DNA of 64,000 nucleotides from Ulota crispa (Eukaryota; Streptophyta; Bryopsida; Orthotrichales; Orthotrichaceae): NCBI GenBank assembly GCA_963920765.1, contig OY987242.1, positions 36,852,002 through 36,916,001 of the forward strand, given 5' to 3'. The notes under the pieces are model-generated. The model had not been told where the DNA came from. It did not search any database and was given only the letters and a program-made list of their open reading frames with translations. The number at the start of each line of letters is the position of its first letter. Within the stretch, counting starts at the first letter, position 1. This document shows, piece by piece, positions 11,169 through 23,708 of the stretch. A program made the translations under genes and the position numbers.

Positions 11169-14100
11169 TTACCTCTTCTTCCTCTTTCTTCCTTTCCCAA
11201 GTTGTCCGGATTTAAAGGCAGACTCTTGTTGCTCTAAGAATGACATGGCTTTGTTGTATTTCTCTTCACGTTCTTGTTCAAATATAACCTTTTCCTTAGC
11301 CTTTTCCTCAGCAAGGAAGTAATTGTCTCTACGGACCTCGCGTACTGCACCCTTGGTCTCCTGCTTAATCTGCTTTTTCATCTTCTTACGTTCTGCTCTC
11401 TCTCGATCAGGGTCGTAATCTCTACCTCTAACATAACTGAAAAAACATCCAGAGCCCCACCCCATCCAATCAGCAAGCGATTATTAGCAAAAAACAATTA
11501 CTGATAGAAAACGACTAATGTATAAGAACCTTCTTCTGCCTTTATACTGAACATAGATGTTCAAAAAGAATCAAAACTTAAAACAATTAAAAGTGTAAAG
11601 AAATTCATGTATCCACAGCTGCGTGTCCATGTGAGATAGAGAATCAAGCAGAGAGACTTACTTTTCTTCAAATTGAGGATTAAACGTTTTGATGGGAATC
11701 GGCTTGTCCATCCTCATTCGCACAGGCAGCCGCAACTTCTCATGCTCGTTGACCTTTTCCGCTATGAACTGGTGTACTTCAGTGGTCAGAGTCATCAAAC
11801 TCTCTGGAAGTAAGTTAACCTTTTTCAGTGCGGCTAACAAAGACAAAAATGGCGAGAAAAGCTCTGAAAATGACGAAATGTTTGAGTAAACTTCTGCAAA
11901 TCCACTTAAGGTCTTCATCACACTGTACAAAATCCCAACTCTGCAAAAGCCAAGCAACAAAAGCACCCAAAGTTAATAGCAATTAACTGCACCAATCTCC
12001 AAAATGGCTGTAGGTATGCTCTCAAAGAATTCAAACAATCCAAAATATTCACAAGTACTCGGTAAACACAGTTGATTACAAATGGTTGCTTACGTCCAAA
12101 CGCTAGACAGGCAAATTATTCCAAAGGAGCTTACTTGAATGAACTAGACTCAAACATTGGTGAAGTACTGTCTGCCGTAAGCACGGATATGAAATCTAAA
12201 GGTTGCACGTCCGCCGGTGGAGTTCTCAAGCTTGAAATCCGCAACCATTGTTTGGAAGCTACAAACTCCACCAGGTGTGTAGGGCAGTCCTGTCAGGATA
12301 CACTGATATCAGCGCTAGGACGAACAAGTTGTTACATTTGATTTCAAAAAGCACATAAATGAAGGACATAAGATAAAGGTTTACAACGTAAGGACTTGGT
12401 AATAAATGCAAGTGATTCTGCTGTATTCAATGAAATGTCAAATTAAAGAAATCAATATAGAACTAATTCAACAATCCCCCAGCTCATGATGCTATATATT
12501 GGCATTATTAGCAGTCCACTCGATAAACATCATAAGGTCCCAAGCACTCCTTAGTTCATATCACAACAAAGCGAAGAAGGTACAAAGAGTCGCTAACAAA
12601 ACTCTGGTAAGCAAAAGCCTTACACGAGTAAAATCAGGCAAGTCTTTGGATTGATTCATCTTGGGCAATGCTGACAGAAGAAGTGCTTGCAGAAAGCCGA
12701 GAGCCTCAGGACAGAACCTCTTTGCTGGCCTCATAACCTGCAGAGAAATTACAAAAAATTAGCCAAAATAGACATACTTAGAAAAGTGGCAACCATTCAT
12801 AAGCAAATAACGATATACGCATGTTTGATAGGGGAAAGGGAGGTGACTGACCGAAAGAAGGAGTGAGCAAATGAAGGAGCCAACAGCGACATCGTGACCG
12901 GATTTGACAGGGCAGCGAAGTAAGTACTCAGACATGAGGAGCATTGCCGGAGTCATGACAGCGTGCCGAAAGTCCGAGGGAGGAAAGATCATGGACCAAA
13001 GCCTGAAGAGCAGTAATGTTCGATTTGAGGGCCAGCAACTAATATCATCTGTGAAAACCAAAACATTGGCATTGATTAGCAATCACACTGATGGTACTGA
13101 GCAAGATATGGAACAGTTACATAATGGAATACCCTTCTCGATATTTCACAACAGAAACAGGTAAACAAAGTAACAAGTCCTCAGGACAACACCTTAAGAC
13201 AAGCTTTAAAATGGAGTTGTTTCTATTAACCTTTGCCACCTCACCCTAAATTGCATGGCATAAACCCAACAAAGGGTGGATAATACCAACGCACCTGTAC
13301 TTTTTAGCTTCTCAGATAGCTGTTTCTGCATACGAATAATGCGCTCACGAGCACATACAGCAGCGTAGTAGTGGGTTTCGCCACTTAGTTCTATTAACGG
13401 TTTCACTAGTGCATTAACTCTTTGCAAACTTAAAGGCCGTTCGCCAGCCAAGGTTGCAAAGTACTGAAGCAACACGTTGTAGAAAACCTACGAATCCACA
13501 AAAACATGGTTAAAATTTGTCTTATCCTACATAGATGAGAGTTCATTGCACACAACGACACATTGGGGGGAAAACCTGAATGTCAATCAACGCTAAGAAA
13601 AACCATGTTCAAATCACAAATCTATAGCTCTGTTTTGTTTTGGGGGCTATTGAACTTCCTTTCCAGAGTTAACCATATCTATTTTAAAAATCTACAAATG
13701 GTTGGGATTTATTCACCTATTCATTATTGCTTAGATATTTGAAACAAGGTGTAGGCCAGATGGGGATCGTAAGTCTTAGGGAGAAGGAACACACCTGCAT
13801 CTTCTTACGATTCTCGGCAGCCAAACTTAGAGCATTGCACTTTCGAATCCTTTCCACTGCAATTTCTAGGTCCTGAATCGATCTTTTATCAACCAATTGA
13901 CGAAACTCAAGCAAGGTTTGTGGTGCATCAATCACATACGGAAGAGCATCATCTAGCTTCTGTACGTCTAAAAATACGTTTTTTGCTTTCTGAGGAGTCT
14001 TTTTGTCCTTCTCCAACAGATTTCGAATTCCATCTTCTGGCTTAGGACCTTTTTTTGCTGCCAGAAGTTTGTCCAATAAGTCTTGATCTTTTGCAGACAA

Positions 14101-17085
14101 CTTTGGTATCGCCTCGATACCTTCGAGTTCGTCTTCGCTATGCTCCCAATCTTCTTGCTCAGATTCTTCACTTCCCTCCTCCTCATCGGAACCTTCATCA
14201 CTCTCATCCTCTTCATCTTCGTCTTCATCCTCGTCATCTTCATCACTGTCTTCTTTCCTTGCTAGTACTTCCTCTACCCAACCTTTCTCCTGGTATTCAT
14301 CCTCCAGGACAAAGTTCTCACCAAGATCATCACCAGATATTTCTCTTCTCTTCTTTTTCCGCTCTTTGCGTGATTCTTCTTCGTCTTTGTCACTCTCATC
14401 TCCATCTTCATCAGACTCGGATCCCCCAACCATCCGCTGCTTGCGTTTTTTCTACAAAAAGAATGACAAACCTTAACGAGCGAGACAAAATCATCAAAAT
14501 CGACATTAGCATTCGCAACAATCGAAAAATATTACTTGTTGCTTACAAGCATTAGTTGAAACTTGTCACAATATCAGATATCACTAGAAATTAGGAGGTT
14601 TGTTCTATTCAAATGACAAGGCCAGCTAATCACCTCGAGCTCTTCCAAGCGAGTGCGCTCCTCTTTAGCTAACTCCTCGGCGGTTTTGGACCGATCCGAA
14701 GCATGACCCCTTATCTCAAAATTCATCTCTTTCACCAGCTTGTCATACTCATCAGGTTTTTCCTGCAACAAGGGGCATATTGAAGATACAAAAAAATTCA
14801 GTAACTAGCGGGTACAATATGAAAATAGCGATATATAACCAAGCATTCAAATGAATTTTCAATCCACTAATCCCATACAGACTCAATGGTGCACGAACAT
14901 GATATTTCAAACATAAAACACATCTGCCCAGAACTAATAACTTGGGAAACAACGCTGTGTAAAAAAATTACCTTCACTTCTTCAGTTTTGTCACCAGCTT
15001 TCAGTGCTTTCATGGAACTACCTATATCTGCTGTAGAACTTTTCGCAAGCAGGGACTTCAAAGCGTCCACTTTCTTAGGGCGAACAAGAGAAAGCAAACC
15101 CCTTGACTGAGCCAAAGCAGTAAAATCGGCATCTAGCTTCTCCTTCAAATCGTGATCCTCTTCCTTCTCCTTTGCCTTTTGAGCCTGCAACAACACTCAT
15201 GACTTTTTGTCTTGTCAACTCTTTCTGACGAATTCAGAACATTTTTGCAACATTGACGACTTCACACCGATGCATACACAATAAAACCTCAAGAAAATGT
15301 CAACAGTTGCTTACAGGATCGAAACCAACAAAGCATTAGACCGAAGAAACTTGCCTTAAAATACTTGCTCTTGGCAATAACTTCCTCCATGATATCTTTC
15401 TTGGTACGTTTCTGCACAGCCATCACAAACACAGACTTAATCTCAACGACGATGTGTCAATCCATTTCACAAACCCCGAGCTGAAACACGTTCATGATAA
15501 ATCAGGAATATTGCAAGTTGGAAAAACAAAGTCCCACGCAAACACATGCAGAAAAAAAGAAGTAGACCTACCTTTTCTTCTCCCTCGCCTCCATCTTCAC
15601 CACCTGTCTTCGTAACAAACCCGCCACCAAAATGCAGGTCCCTCACAATGTCTGCGTTTACTGCATCCGACAACATCCACACAGTCAGCTCGCCAATAGC
15701 AAATCTCTTTGTAACAAAATCGATTTACACATACAGACTGGTAAAAAAATTGGTGAAAACTTGAAAGTAACAAATCGGTAGAAAACCTTACATCCAGCAC
15801 TATCATCATCGTCCTCAATAGATATGTCATCTCTAAAATCGTCAAATGTTGACAGTGCATTCCCGCCGTGAGTAAGTAACTCTGATGGCTCGTCGTCATC
15901 GTCGTCCTCCAGAGCGAACTTTTTCTTCCTTTGCATTTGAACCTGAGTTAACAGCAAAGCCTCTCTCATAAAAAAGCTGAAAGTCAAAAGTCCATTTCGT
16001 AGTACGAGTGATACCATTACATAAGATACAGACATATCTAATAATTGAGCAAAAGGCTAACAAAGTGAACACAAAATGAAGGCCAGCAATTAATAAAGAT
16101 GTGGCAAAAAGAGAGGTGAGAGATAGGCAAAATGTTGTACCATCCGCTCCTTTTGAAATCGAAGAATCGCTTTGTCCTCATCGCCCAAGCTCTCATCTCG
16201 CTCCCCAAACCGATGATCTAAAAAAACATTCTTCTTATCCCGCTGCTTAAATTCTACCAGCAGTGATTTCTTCCTCTGCAGAGATAAATCAAGAATGCGT
16301 TTTAGGGTTTAGGGTTTAGCACCGTAGCAGATCGTCCTAATACCGTTGCTCCAGTAACGTAGAAGTACATAATTGTGACAAATACTTGCATATAAAACCC
16401 TAAAACCTTACCTGCCTACTGTTATCGAGGATGTCTACCACCTTAAAACCAAAACTCTTATACAGGTAAAACTTTGAACTTTAATTGCTTTTGGATATAA
16501 TATCCAAATAACACGTTCTTCGGTGCAGTAGAGGTGGCATTGATTTGTTCACAACAATATACAAAAAATTCTCTCGACGTAACAATTTTGCTCATCGGCT
16601 GAAGTGTCGCTTATAGGTTTAGGGATTAGGGTTTAGGGTTTAAGTAGAAACACGCCCTCACTCATCCACAAAAATATTCAAAAGCAAAGTTTTACTCTGA
16701 TCTTAACTCTTCTCTTATTAGCTTCAGAAGCAAAGATAGAAACGACCTCGTAATTCACAGCCTAAAGATATAATAATTCTCAGACCTTGTCTATGGCAGC
16801 AGAGCGTGCTAGTCCAACGCGCTTGGCATCCCCGCCTTTCTGCTTCTTTCCCAACACATCAAACTTCCGCCGCGTCCAAATCATGTCAAACGGATTCTCC
16901 GAACGCTCGCTCGATTCTTTCGAGCCTCCATTTCGCTTCCAACTCTCACCTCCCTTCTTATGCTTTCCAACTGGTACCTGAACAACAGCAACAACACAAA
17001 ATTAAGACCACAACCATTTGCAAAGTCTAAAAGCATTCACTGCAAAAGAATTGACGGATAGTAGAATTACCTTCTTCTTCTTCAT
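11169..17085 (-). CDS. NOP14: Nucleolar protein NOP14 (SSU processome), complete, 15 exons
   Basis: NOP14 is a nucleolar component of the small-subunit processome needed for 18S rRNA maturation. Exons (transcript order): 17071-17085, 16786-16977, 16141-16275, 15792-15942, 15572-15660, 15355-15411, 14972-15184, 14634-14762, 13795-14451, 13295-13487, 12852-13048, 12624-12737, 12135-12289, 11662-11940, 11169-11436. They sum to 947 codons plus stop with every phase closing. Hallmarks: N-terminal NPFDMIWTRRKFDVLGKK, RKKSLLVEFKQRDKKN with FLDHRFGERD, the middle DLHFGGGF, a long Asp/Glu-rich stretch in the 657-bp exon, and the conserved C-terminal YVRGRDYDPDRERAE followed by a lysine-rich tail. Exon 1 codes only MKKKK. 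The intron after exon 6 uses a GC donor (TTTAAG|GCAAGT). Length fits the family. Confidence 0.93.
16302..16318. repeat. Telomere-type TTTAGGG repeat in NOP14 intron 2
   Basis: The stretch TTTTAGGGTTTAGGGTTTAG is two to three units of the plant telomere motif. A similar run lies in the same intron at 16617-16641 (TTAGGGATTAGGGTTTAGGG). These are short interstitial motifs (telo-boxes), not a telomere. Confidence 0.7.
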
Positions 17086-19257
17086 GGTGATGGCGTGCAC
17101 TTAACAACCTTTGTTACCTCTGGACCGCACCGCAGGAGAGGAGGCTTTGCAGCTTTGCATCGACCTTCAGCAGCCCGTAGGGTTTAGGGTTACTAAAATC
17201 GAAAGGATCTCTGTAATATCACATCTGCACCTTTGTGATACCACATAATGCCTCCAATTCCTGCCGTCAAAGCTCAAGACCTTCAAAATCGTATCATATA
17301 CTGATCACACTTCTCAAGTAGCCGCCATGACTATTCGAATGTCAAAAACCAGTCTTGCACGAATTCAAAACACAGGCTAATTGAAAACAGATAAAGTTCT
17401 CGCGTGAACAACTGCAGGCACACCACCAGCGATATTCTTAAGGTCGATAGAAATTCTTAAGCTAAGCAGCTCCAGTGCGCTCGAAATAAGTTAAGACACG
17501 AGCAAACTCTGAGAAGAACGCGGAGCGAGAGAACGCATACCAAGTTGAAAGCGAGTTGGCCAACAGCGCCGTTGTAAGGCGGAGGATCAGCAGAGAAATG
17601 TCAACTGTGAGAAAAAAAGACGAGGGGGGAAGAGCGATAGGGAGAGTTTTGCGGATATTGCAACACCAATGCTGTGGCAGCAGCGGGGAGCAAATTAGGG
17701 TTTTGGGTTTGGGGAAGGGGACAGAAAGATAGCATCGGTGGTTGCTACAGGGTTTTTTTTCTGGCAAATTTGTCTAAGTCTTACCTCAATTTTCACTGGG
17801 GCTCCCATAGCTCTGCTAAAATACGGTGAAAAAATGTATGAAATTGTCAAATTCCTCCCCAAGTCATCATCAAACTTGTCAGATTTTGGATGAAGTTTAC
17901 TAATATTAATATGATTTTATGGTTGAAGAAGCACATGTTGACAATTCTCTCCAATTCTGTCCATTTTTTCCTTATTTTCTTGAGTTTTGTAGGTGTGGGT
18001 AGCTCTATCCTTGGAAAGAAGAAAAACCTTGAGTTGCAAAGGAGGATAGGGTATGGATATTTTTTTGAATTTGTCGACGTAGAGTGACCCGCACCCCAAA
18101 ATGCACGCATGTAAGGAAAATTTAGTTAAATTTTGTGGAAACTGTGAATGATTTGTGCACATTCATCCAATTTTTGTACTAATACATATAAGTTACTTTC
18201 ATCCAAAATTTGGCAGATCACACGTCTCCACAAGTAAGGACCTAACAACTACATTCACTTTTTTTCCCTGAATTTTTTTAAGCTAACTAGTATAAGCACC
18301 TGTCGGTTCGACGGATGCACATAAGATCAAGCCTAACTACATAAAAAATTTCCTTTGCAAGAAAATAATTATTACTTTCTGTCAACACACTCCAATTTCA
18401 AATTTTACTCATGCATAAAACATTTATCTTTGTTTACAAAACAATCCCTTATAACAAAGCACTTTTTGTTCAATATCCATAGAGTTTTTTACCCACACAA
18501 TAAAAGGAATGTCACAAATTTTCAAGCAAAAAAATATTATTTATTTTCTACCAACACAACTTTTTTACCCACATAGTAATTATTCACAAATTCTTTTTAA
18601 TATATTTTTATTTTTTACCTTCTCAATTTTATAGCATTTATTATTATTTATACGTGCATTTTTTTACACATACAATTTTTTACTCATACAAATGTTTACC
18701 TACGTAAACTTCTACCTATAAATTTCTTATCCAACCAAGTTTTTATCCATGCAAGTTTATTTACTCAAGGTAAAAATATTGCAAAGGATCGCCAAATGGG
18801 TAAATCGTATTCTGTTATATATACAGATGATCACCAGAGGCATTTTGAGATAAGATTTAGGCATCACTCTTGGTGTGAAAGTGTACCCAAAGAAAACTGA
18901 ATTGGGAAGAAATCGATCAAACCCAGATTCGGCAAATTTGGGTTCGGATACAGGCTCGGAAAATCAGGTTCAGGTTCGGACAAAGGCTCGGACAATCAGG
19001 TTTGGGTTCGGGCACCGGTTCGGTTCGTCATCGTCTTCGCGTGACTCGAGTGTCCGTGTTCGCGTAATCCTCTGCAGCAGCTCCGAACGGGAACGAAAGG
19101 ATTCCAGTGCAACCTCAAGGCCTTTTTTTTCCGACTTGATCCCCTTTCAATGCTCTTCTGAGCTCCATCCTGCTCACATTGCGGCCTTTTCTCAGCAGCT
19201 TATCGACTTTATTGCGAAGATTTGTGTCGATTTCAACGTACCGAACTAGCTCCTGGC
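17086..19257. promoter_or_regulatory. Divergent intergenic region between NOP14 and glutaredoxin
   Basis: The two genes are transcribed away from each other across about 2.2 kb. A telo-box (AACCCTAAACCCTA on the NOP14 strand, 17177-17191) lies about 95 bp before the NOP14 start. The next few hundred bases are moderately GC-rich with a second AGGGTTTTGGGTTT at 17697. The middle (17800-18860) is AT-rich with nothing recognised. From 18910 to 19030 there are degenerate GGTTCGG direct repeats just before the glutaredoxin transcription unit. No protein gene is supported. Confidence 0.5.
17177..17191 (-). promoter_or_regulatory. Telo-box near NOP14 start
   Basis: On the NOP14 strand the sequence reads AACCCTAAACCCTA, about 95 bp before the ATG. 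Telo-boxes (AAACCCTAA) are known near transcription starts of plant translation and ribosome-biogenesis genes, which fits NOP14. Function here is inferred from position. Confidence 0.55.
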
Positions 19258-21930
19258 ATGATGGCCAGAGCAGCAGCAGCAGGGATGGGAGTCGCAACGC
19301 AGTTCTCCACCTCGGTTGCCAAAGCGTCCTCGCTCAGGTCCCACGCACTGGACGGAAATACAACAACACAAAGACCACTCCCGTTTCTGGCGCTCAATTT
19401 GGGGCGGAATAGCACCTCCAGGTTGACGTGCTTGGCACCGTCGGCTCTGTATTGTCCATCGAAAGTATCGAAATGCTCGCCGTACCGGTCATCGGGATTC
19501 CTGCAATTAGGGTTTTCTGCTTTTCAACGATCCACGACGACGACGACGACGATCCGCCATGTGCAGCAGCAGCAAGTGTGTGGAGGAGTTGTTGCACGGG
19601 CGAAATCTGAGAACGATTTGGAAGCGTGGATTAACGAGACGAATTCCAGGGAGCCTGTGGTTGTGTATTCCAAATCTTGGTGCCCGTACGTGTATTATCT
19701 CAGTTTCTTTTTATTTTCACTTGTAATGGTACAGGAATAAGCTTACCTCTTGTTTTGTTTTAGGAAAGGATTTTTCAAGTATTTTCTTTGTCTGTGTTTG
19801 GTTGTATGGCGTTTTGGTGATGGCGTTTGTGTCAGTGCAGGTACTGCAATCGTGTGAAGAAGCTCCTGGGGAGTTTAGGCTACGAGGTTGAAGTAATTGA
19901 ACTGGACGAAGACGGTGCGTGGCAAATAATTCTCGTCTTTTCTGGCCTTTTGGTTTTTCTATAAAGGTTTATTCACATTTGGTGTTAAGAGTGGTAGTAG
20001 CAAAGGAAAATTAGACACACCTTCAGATTGCATTCATATTGTTAATACTCCTCCTAACACCAAGTGTGAACATACCTTAAGAGATGGACACTCTTTTTCC
20101 ACGTGGAGCAACATGCATAATGTTCTGTTTTTTACAGTGTTGATTCTGAGGCTGTACATTTGGCTAAACTTTCCGGGTGGAAAAATTCTGTATGAATATT
20201 GGCTTGTTTTTAGGTCAACCGGGGTTGCAAGAAGCCTTGGAGAATGTTTCTGGACAGTACACAGTTCCCAACGTTTATATTGGTAAGACTTGCACATTTC
20301 CTGTATGTATTTTTAGAATCATGGCACTCTCTGTAATTGCTCATTTTTGAATCTGCTATGTCGGTTAAGTATCTGATTGGATTGCTTTTGTAAGGGTATG
20401 TTTACACTTGGTGTTAAGAGTGGTAGTAGCGAAGAAAAATTAGATGCATTTGGACACACCTTTCGACTGCATTCATATTGCTAATACCCCTCTTAATACC
20501 AAGTGTGAACATACCCTAAGTCAAGTTGTAAACACACATGAGGTAGTCACACCTTCTTCACCCCATTCTCAATCTTCAGAGGATGGTGTGGCGGCACTTT
20601 TCCTTGATTTGCGAAGGTCCCTTTCTCTTAAGATTGAGTAGTTTTTCTCTTCACTTTTGGAGGAGAAGAATGGGCGTGAAGAAGATTTAGCATGTGAAAT
20701 TTTTACCCCCATGTATGTCTCTTTTTCATCTTGCTCTTCTTGCTTTCACCCTCCTTGTTGGAAACCTTAGTTGATTGTGTGAATGCAACTTACATTCTTA
20801 CCGCATCACCTTTTTGAGGTAAACTCATTCTTCATTCTCTGCTGCCCACAAAAGGAGAGTCACAATTTCTTCATGGAGAAGTGCTCCCATTAGCTCCTAT
20901 TCCACTCCACAACTTCTCATTCCTCATAAAATTCTCATTCTTGGAGAAGATGTGACTAACCCCTAGTGTATAACTATCACTGGCAACAAAGTCCTATCTG
21001 TAGAGGATCTTAATTTACTTATAATAACTAAAGCTCAATGAGATCATCCCAGGATCCTTTTCCTGCAAATCTGTACTATTGGGACAGTTTAAGTTGCCTT
21101 GCGGCTGATCCGGCCGCATCACAAATTTGCTTCTATTTTTTAGGGTTTGTGATTGCCGAGGTTCTTTGATGAGCGCCCTGTTTAAAAAAAAAACTGAACC
21201 TGGAGGAAGAAGTTATGGTTTTCTCCTCCAGGTTCTGTTTAGTACAAACTATCTCCCGGGGTTCAAAATTCTACTTGATTTGAAGAACCGGTTTGGGTCC
21301 AGATTCAATGCAGAAAACAAATGCTTGTGTTGAGCTAAGAGCCAATCTTTTTGAAATCAACTGGCAAAGTGCATTACGATTATAAACATGAAGATTTGAA
21401 TCATATTTCCATGCCTGCTTGAGTGCTTCATTTCCCTTATCTTTGCACATTGTGTGATGCATATCTAAATCAGCTCTTGCCACGGCCCTCTAATTTTGTA
21501 ACCTTGCAGGTGGGAAACATATCGGTGGCTGCGACGGTAAGCTATCAATCTTTCCAAACTTTTTGTTGTTTTCAATTTTCATATTTATACGCAGTTTCTT
21601 GTGATATAACAATGTGACTTGAGCATGAAGGGTAACTTTTTGTATTATTAGTCATTTGGCACTTGAATCCCTGTGAAAATTCTGGAAACTGTTCAAATGA
21701 CTTGAATTCCTCTTTTGTGTAGATATAATGGCCGTACATCACCATAAAAAAGTTTAAGATTTGGTTTTTTACCCTGACCAAGTGGGGCTTGGCTTTGAAA
21801 GAGCCAGAGTCTTGTTGAAAGACACCTGAAGGGTTAATGTAAGTCTATTGCTGCTGCAGACACGGTGGCCTTGCATTCTAGAGGGCGGCTGGAGCCCTTG
21901 CTTCAGGCAGCTGGTGCAAACAAGAAATGA
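19258..21930 (+). CDS. CPYC-type glutaredoxin with long N-terminal extension, 5 exons
   Basis: Glutaredoxins reduce disulphides and mixed glutathione disulphides using glutathione. Exons 19258-19685, 19841-19914, 20214-20282, 21510-21536 and 21860-21930 give 222 residues, all phases closing. The active site SWCPYC has its cysteines at about 142 and 145, split by intron 1. The glutathione-binding TVPNVYIGGKHIGGCDDT spans about 184-201. The catalytic domain is about 110 residues; the first ~110 residues are rich in Ser, Thr, Arg and Ala with few acids, like a plastid or mitochondrial transit peptide. An immediate second ATG at 19261 gives one residue less. In plastid glutaredoxins of flowering plants the site is usually CSY(C/S), so CPYC with a transit peptide is notable. 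Introns 2 and 3 carry MITEs. Confidence 0.92.
19965..20076. mobile_element. GGTATGTTCACACTTGG-ended MITE, copy 1 (glutaredoxin intron 2)
   Basis: The left end GGTTTATTCACATTTGGTGTT is matched by the inverted right end GGTATGTTCACACTTGGTGTT. About 112 bp, non-coding. Same family as 20392-20518 and 44399-44520. The left terminus is more diverged than the right. Confidence 0.7.
20392..20518. mobile_element. GGTATGTTCACACTTGG-ended MITE, copy 2 (glutaredoxin intron 3)
   Basis: The left end AAGGGTATGTTTACACTTGG is mirrored by the right end CCAAGTGTGAACATACCCT. The interior GTGTTAAGAGTGGTAGTAGC and the ATTCATATTGCTAATACC block match the other two copies. About 125 bp. Confidence 0.8.
20539..20965. 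mobile_element. Inverted-repeat element in glutaredoxin intron 3
   Basis: The left end AGGTAGTCACACCTTCTTCACC pairs imperfectly with the inverted right end GGGGTTAGTCACATCTTCTCC. About 425 bp, non-coding. Single copy in this window, so the boundaries are approximate. Confidence 0.4.
21193..21240. repeat. Short perfect-type hairpin in glutaredoxin intron 3
   Basis: AACTGAACCTGGAGGAAGAA faces its near-perfect inverted partner TTCTCCTCCAGGTTCTGTTT across a loop of about 10 bases. It is preceded by a run of ten A. It could be a tiny MITE remnant or a structured intron segment; no family assigned. Confidence 0.6.
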
Positions 21931-22377
21931 GAATTTTACTTCTTCCTGACATCTCATCTCTCTGAAGTTGTGAGTTTCAGATAAAAACATTTTCTCTTGC
22001 TTACTTTGAAGTGGGAATGAAGGTTTGTTGGTAACATGCCTTGCGTCTTTCCCTTTATTTTTCCTCTTTAGTAGATTCCACAAGGTTATGTATAACCTTT
22101 GAGCTTCACTCAGCACCCTTGCTGATGATCTGGTAACTTTTCCTTGATATTTCCATGTTGAAGAGATTGTTCTAGAAACAGTCCTCTATGATAATTATGT
22201 TCTAATCTTCCAATCTTCGAACCTTTGAATCTTAGTTTGAACTTGTGAATTGCAATCAATTTTTAGTCTTCAATGATGTTTCAAATTTCTAAATTGAGGT
22301 TGTTAAAAATGGATTGTATACATAGTCAATTCTGCTTATTTAGGGCATATGAAATTAGAAACAATCTTCTTTGTTTG

Positions 22378-22542
22378 TACAGTGGTGCCTCGATAAGATG
22401 AAGGTATCCGGACAGCATATTCATTTCGTGTAAGGAAAGCATTCATTGTAACCAAGCACATCTTTTGTAGCTCTCCAACCACCAGGGACAATCATCTCCT
22501 TCATCTTAGCTAAGCATTTATTCTTATAGAGGCACTACTGTA
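22378..22542. mobile_element. Pogo/mariner-like MITE with TA ends
   Basis: TA plus CAGTGGTGCCTCGATAAG on the left is matched by the inverted right end TA plus CAGTAGTGCCTCTATAAG. The inner GATGAAGG block is also inverted. About 165 bp. TA target and CAGT start are typical of Tc1/mariner-class, pogo-type non-autonomous elements (family knowledge). Confidence 0.75.
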
Positions 22543-23309
22543 CTAAACTTGTTCACTATGATGTATGAAACATTGTGAATATGCTGTAAATATTCTCAAA
22601 TCTGATAGGTAGTATTCCTATTGTTCACTTTGTTTTAAAGTTAATAGAACTATGTTAATACATTGCTTTGGAACTTCTTGAGATATTGTTCATTAAATTC
22701 TTAATGTGTAGTGCAAGTTGACAGATCACAATGCTTTTCTATAATATTTGTTGTTTAGGCAAATTTCTAAATCCTCATTACAATATCACTCCAACCCTCT
22801 ATTTGAAGTACATAACTAAAATTTGTTGCATTATGAAGTATGATATATTTTTACAATTTATAGTACTCAAAAACATCATACAATTCTTAAAAAATCACAA
22901 TTGGAAATACATAAGGACATAAAATACATGAGGCTTACAAAACCATGCAAAGAAGTTTACAATCTGATATTGCTATAATTATTGAAACTTATATATTACT
23001 AGCACCTCATAAACAATTTTGGATTTGGCTTTTAAATATTAGCTATTTTCCAGTATTTTAAACCTTGGGAACAACCAAGAAGAAACTTTGCATTGGTAGA
23101 AGCTACCACACACAAAAACTTAAGGGGTTCATTTCCTTATTGCCAACTCACACTTTTATGCGGCAATCAATTTTTGCAATGCCACTATTTATCCTTTTTG
23201 AAACATCTACAAAGGTTAGAGGTTGTGTTTGAAAAGGTTGTGACGGACATACACAAGGAATTTATTCATCTTTAACTGTAAATGGTCTTCTTATAGATGT
23301 GTTCTATAC

Positions 23310-23708
23310 TTAACCCCTCAAGGACCAAGGGGTTTTTTCAAGAAACATTGTCAAAAACTGCATTTTTTTTGGGTATGTTGATGAAAATGAAAATTATAAT
23401 TTTTTTTTGAAAACTCAACTATACAAAACTATGATAAGATTTTTTTCCAACGTGTGAAAAAAATTCAGTCCATTTGACCTTATGAATTGTAAGGTTGTAA
23501 TGTTTAAAGTGAGAAAAACAACTTTTTTCATTCTTGTAGAATATGGTTAGTAGACTTCGAGCCCTCCACAGTAAAATTTTTGCTCTACACAAAAATGGGG
23601 TTTTTGACTATTCACAACTATATGATGTTAGGTTCACTCTTGAAAATTTCCGGAAGCAAATGTAGAATCTAGCTTATTCTAAATCACCTTGCAAGGCAAG
23701 GAGGTTAA
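23310..23708. mobile_element. TTAA-bounded piggyBac-like element
   Basis: Left TTAACCCCTCAAGGACCAAGG, right on the complement TTAACCTCCTTGCCTTGCAAGG. Exact TTAA at both edges, about 400 bp, non-coding. Family member of the TTAA/CC(C/T) set. Confidence 0.5.

Noticed and set aside
14055..14555. Plus-strand His/Leu-rich frame
   Set aside because: It is the complement of the acidic Asp/Glu exon of NOP14.
17462..17767. 101-codon minus-strand frame upstream of NOP14
   Set aside because: No recognisable protein, no good start context, and it overlaps a homopolymer and telo-box-like sequence in the divergent promoter region.
18875..19249. 124-codon open frame upstream of glutaredoxin
   Set aside because: Much of it is degenerate GGTTCGG repeats in a promoter-like position, with no family similarity. 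It ends just before the glutaredoxin start.
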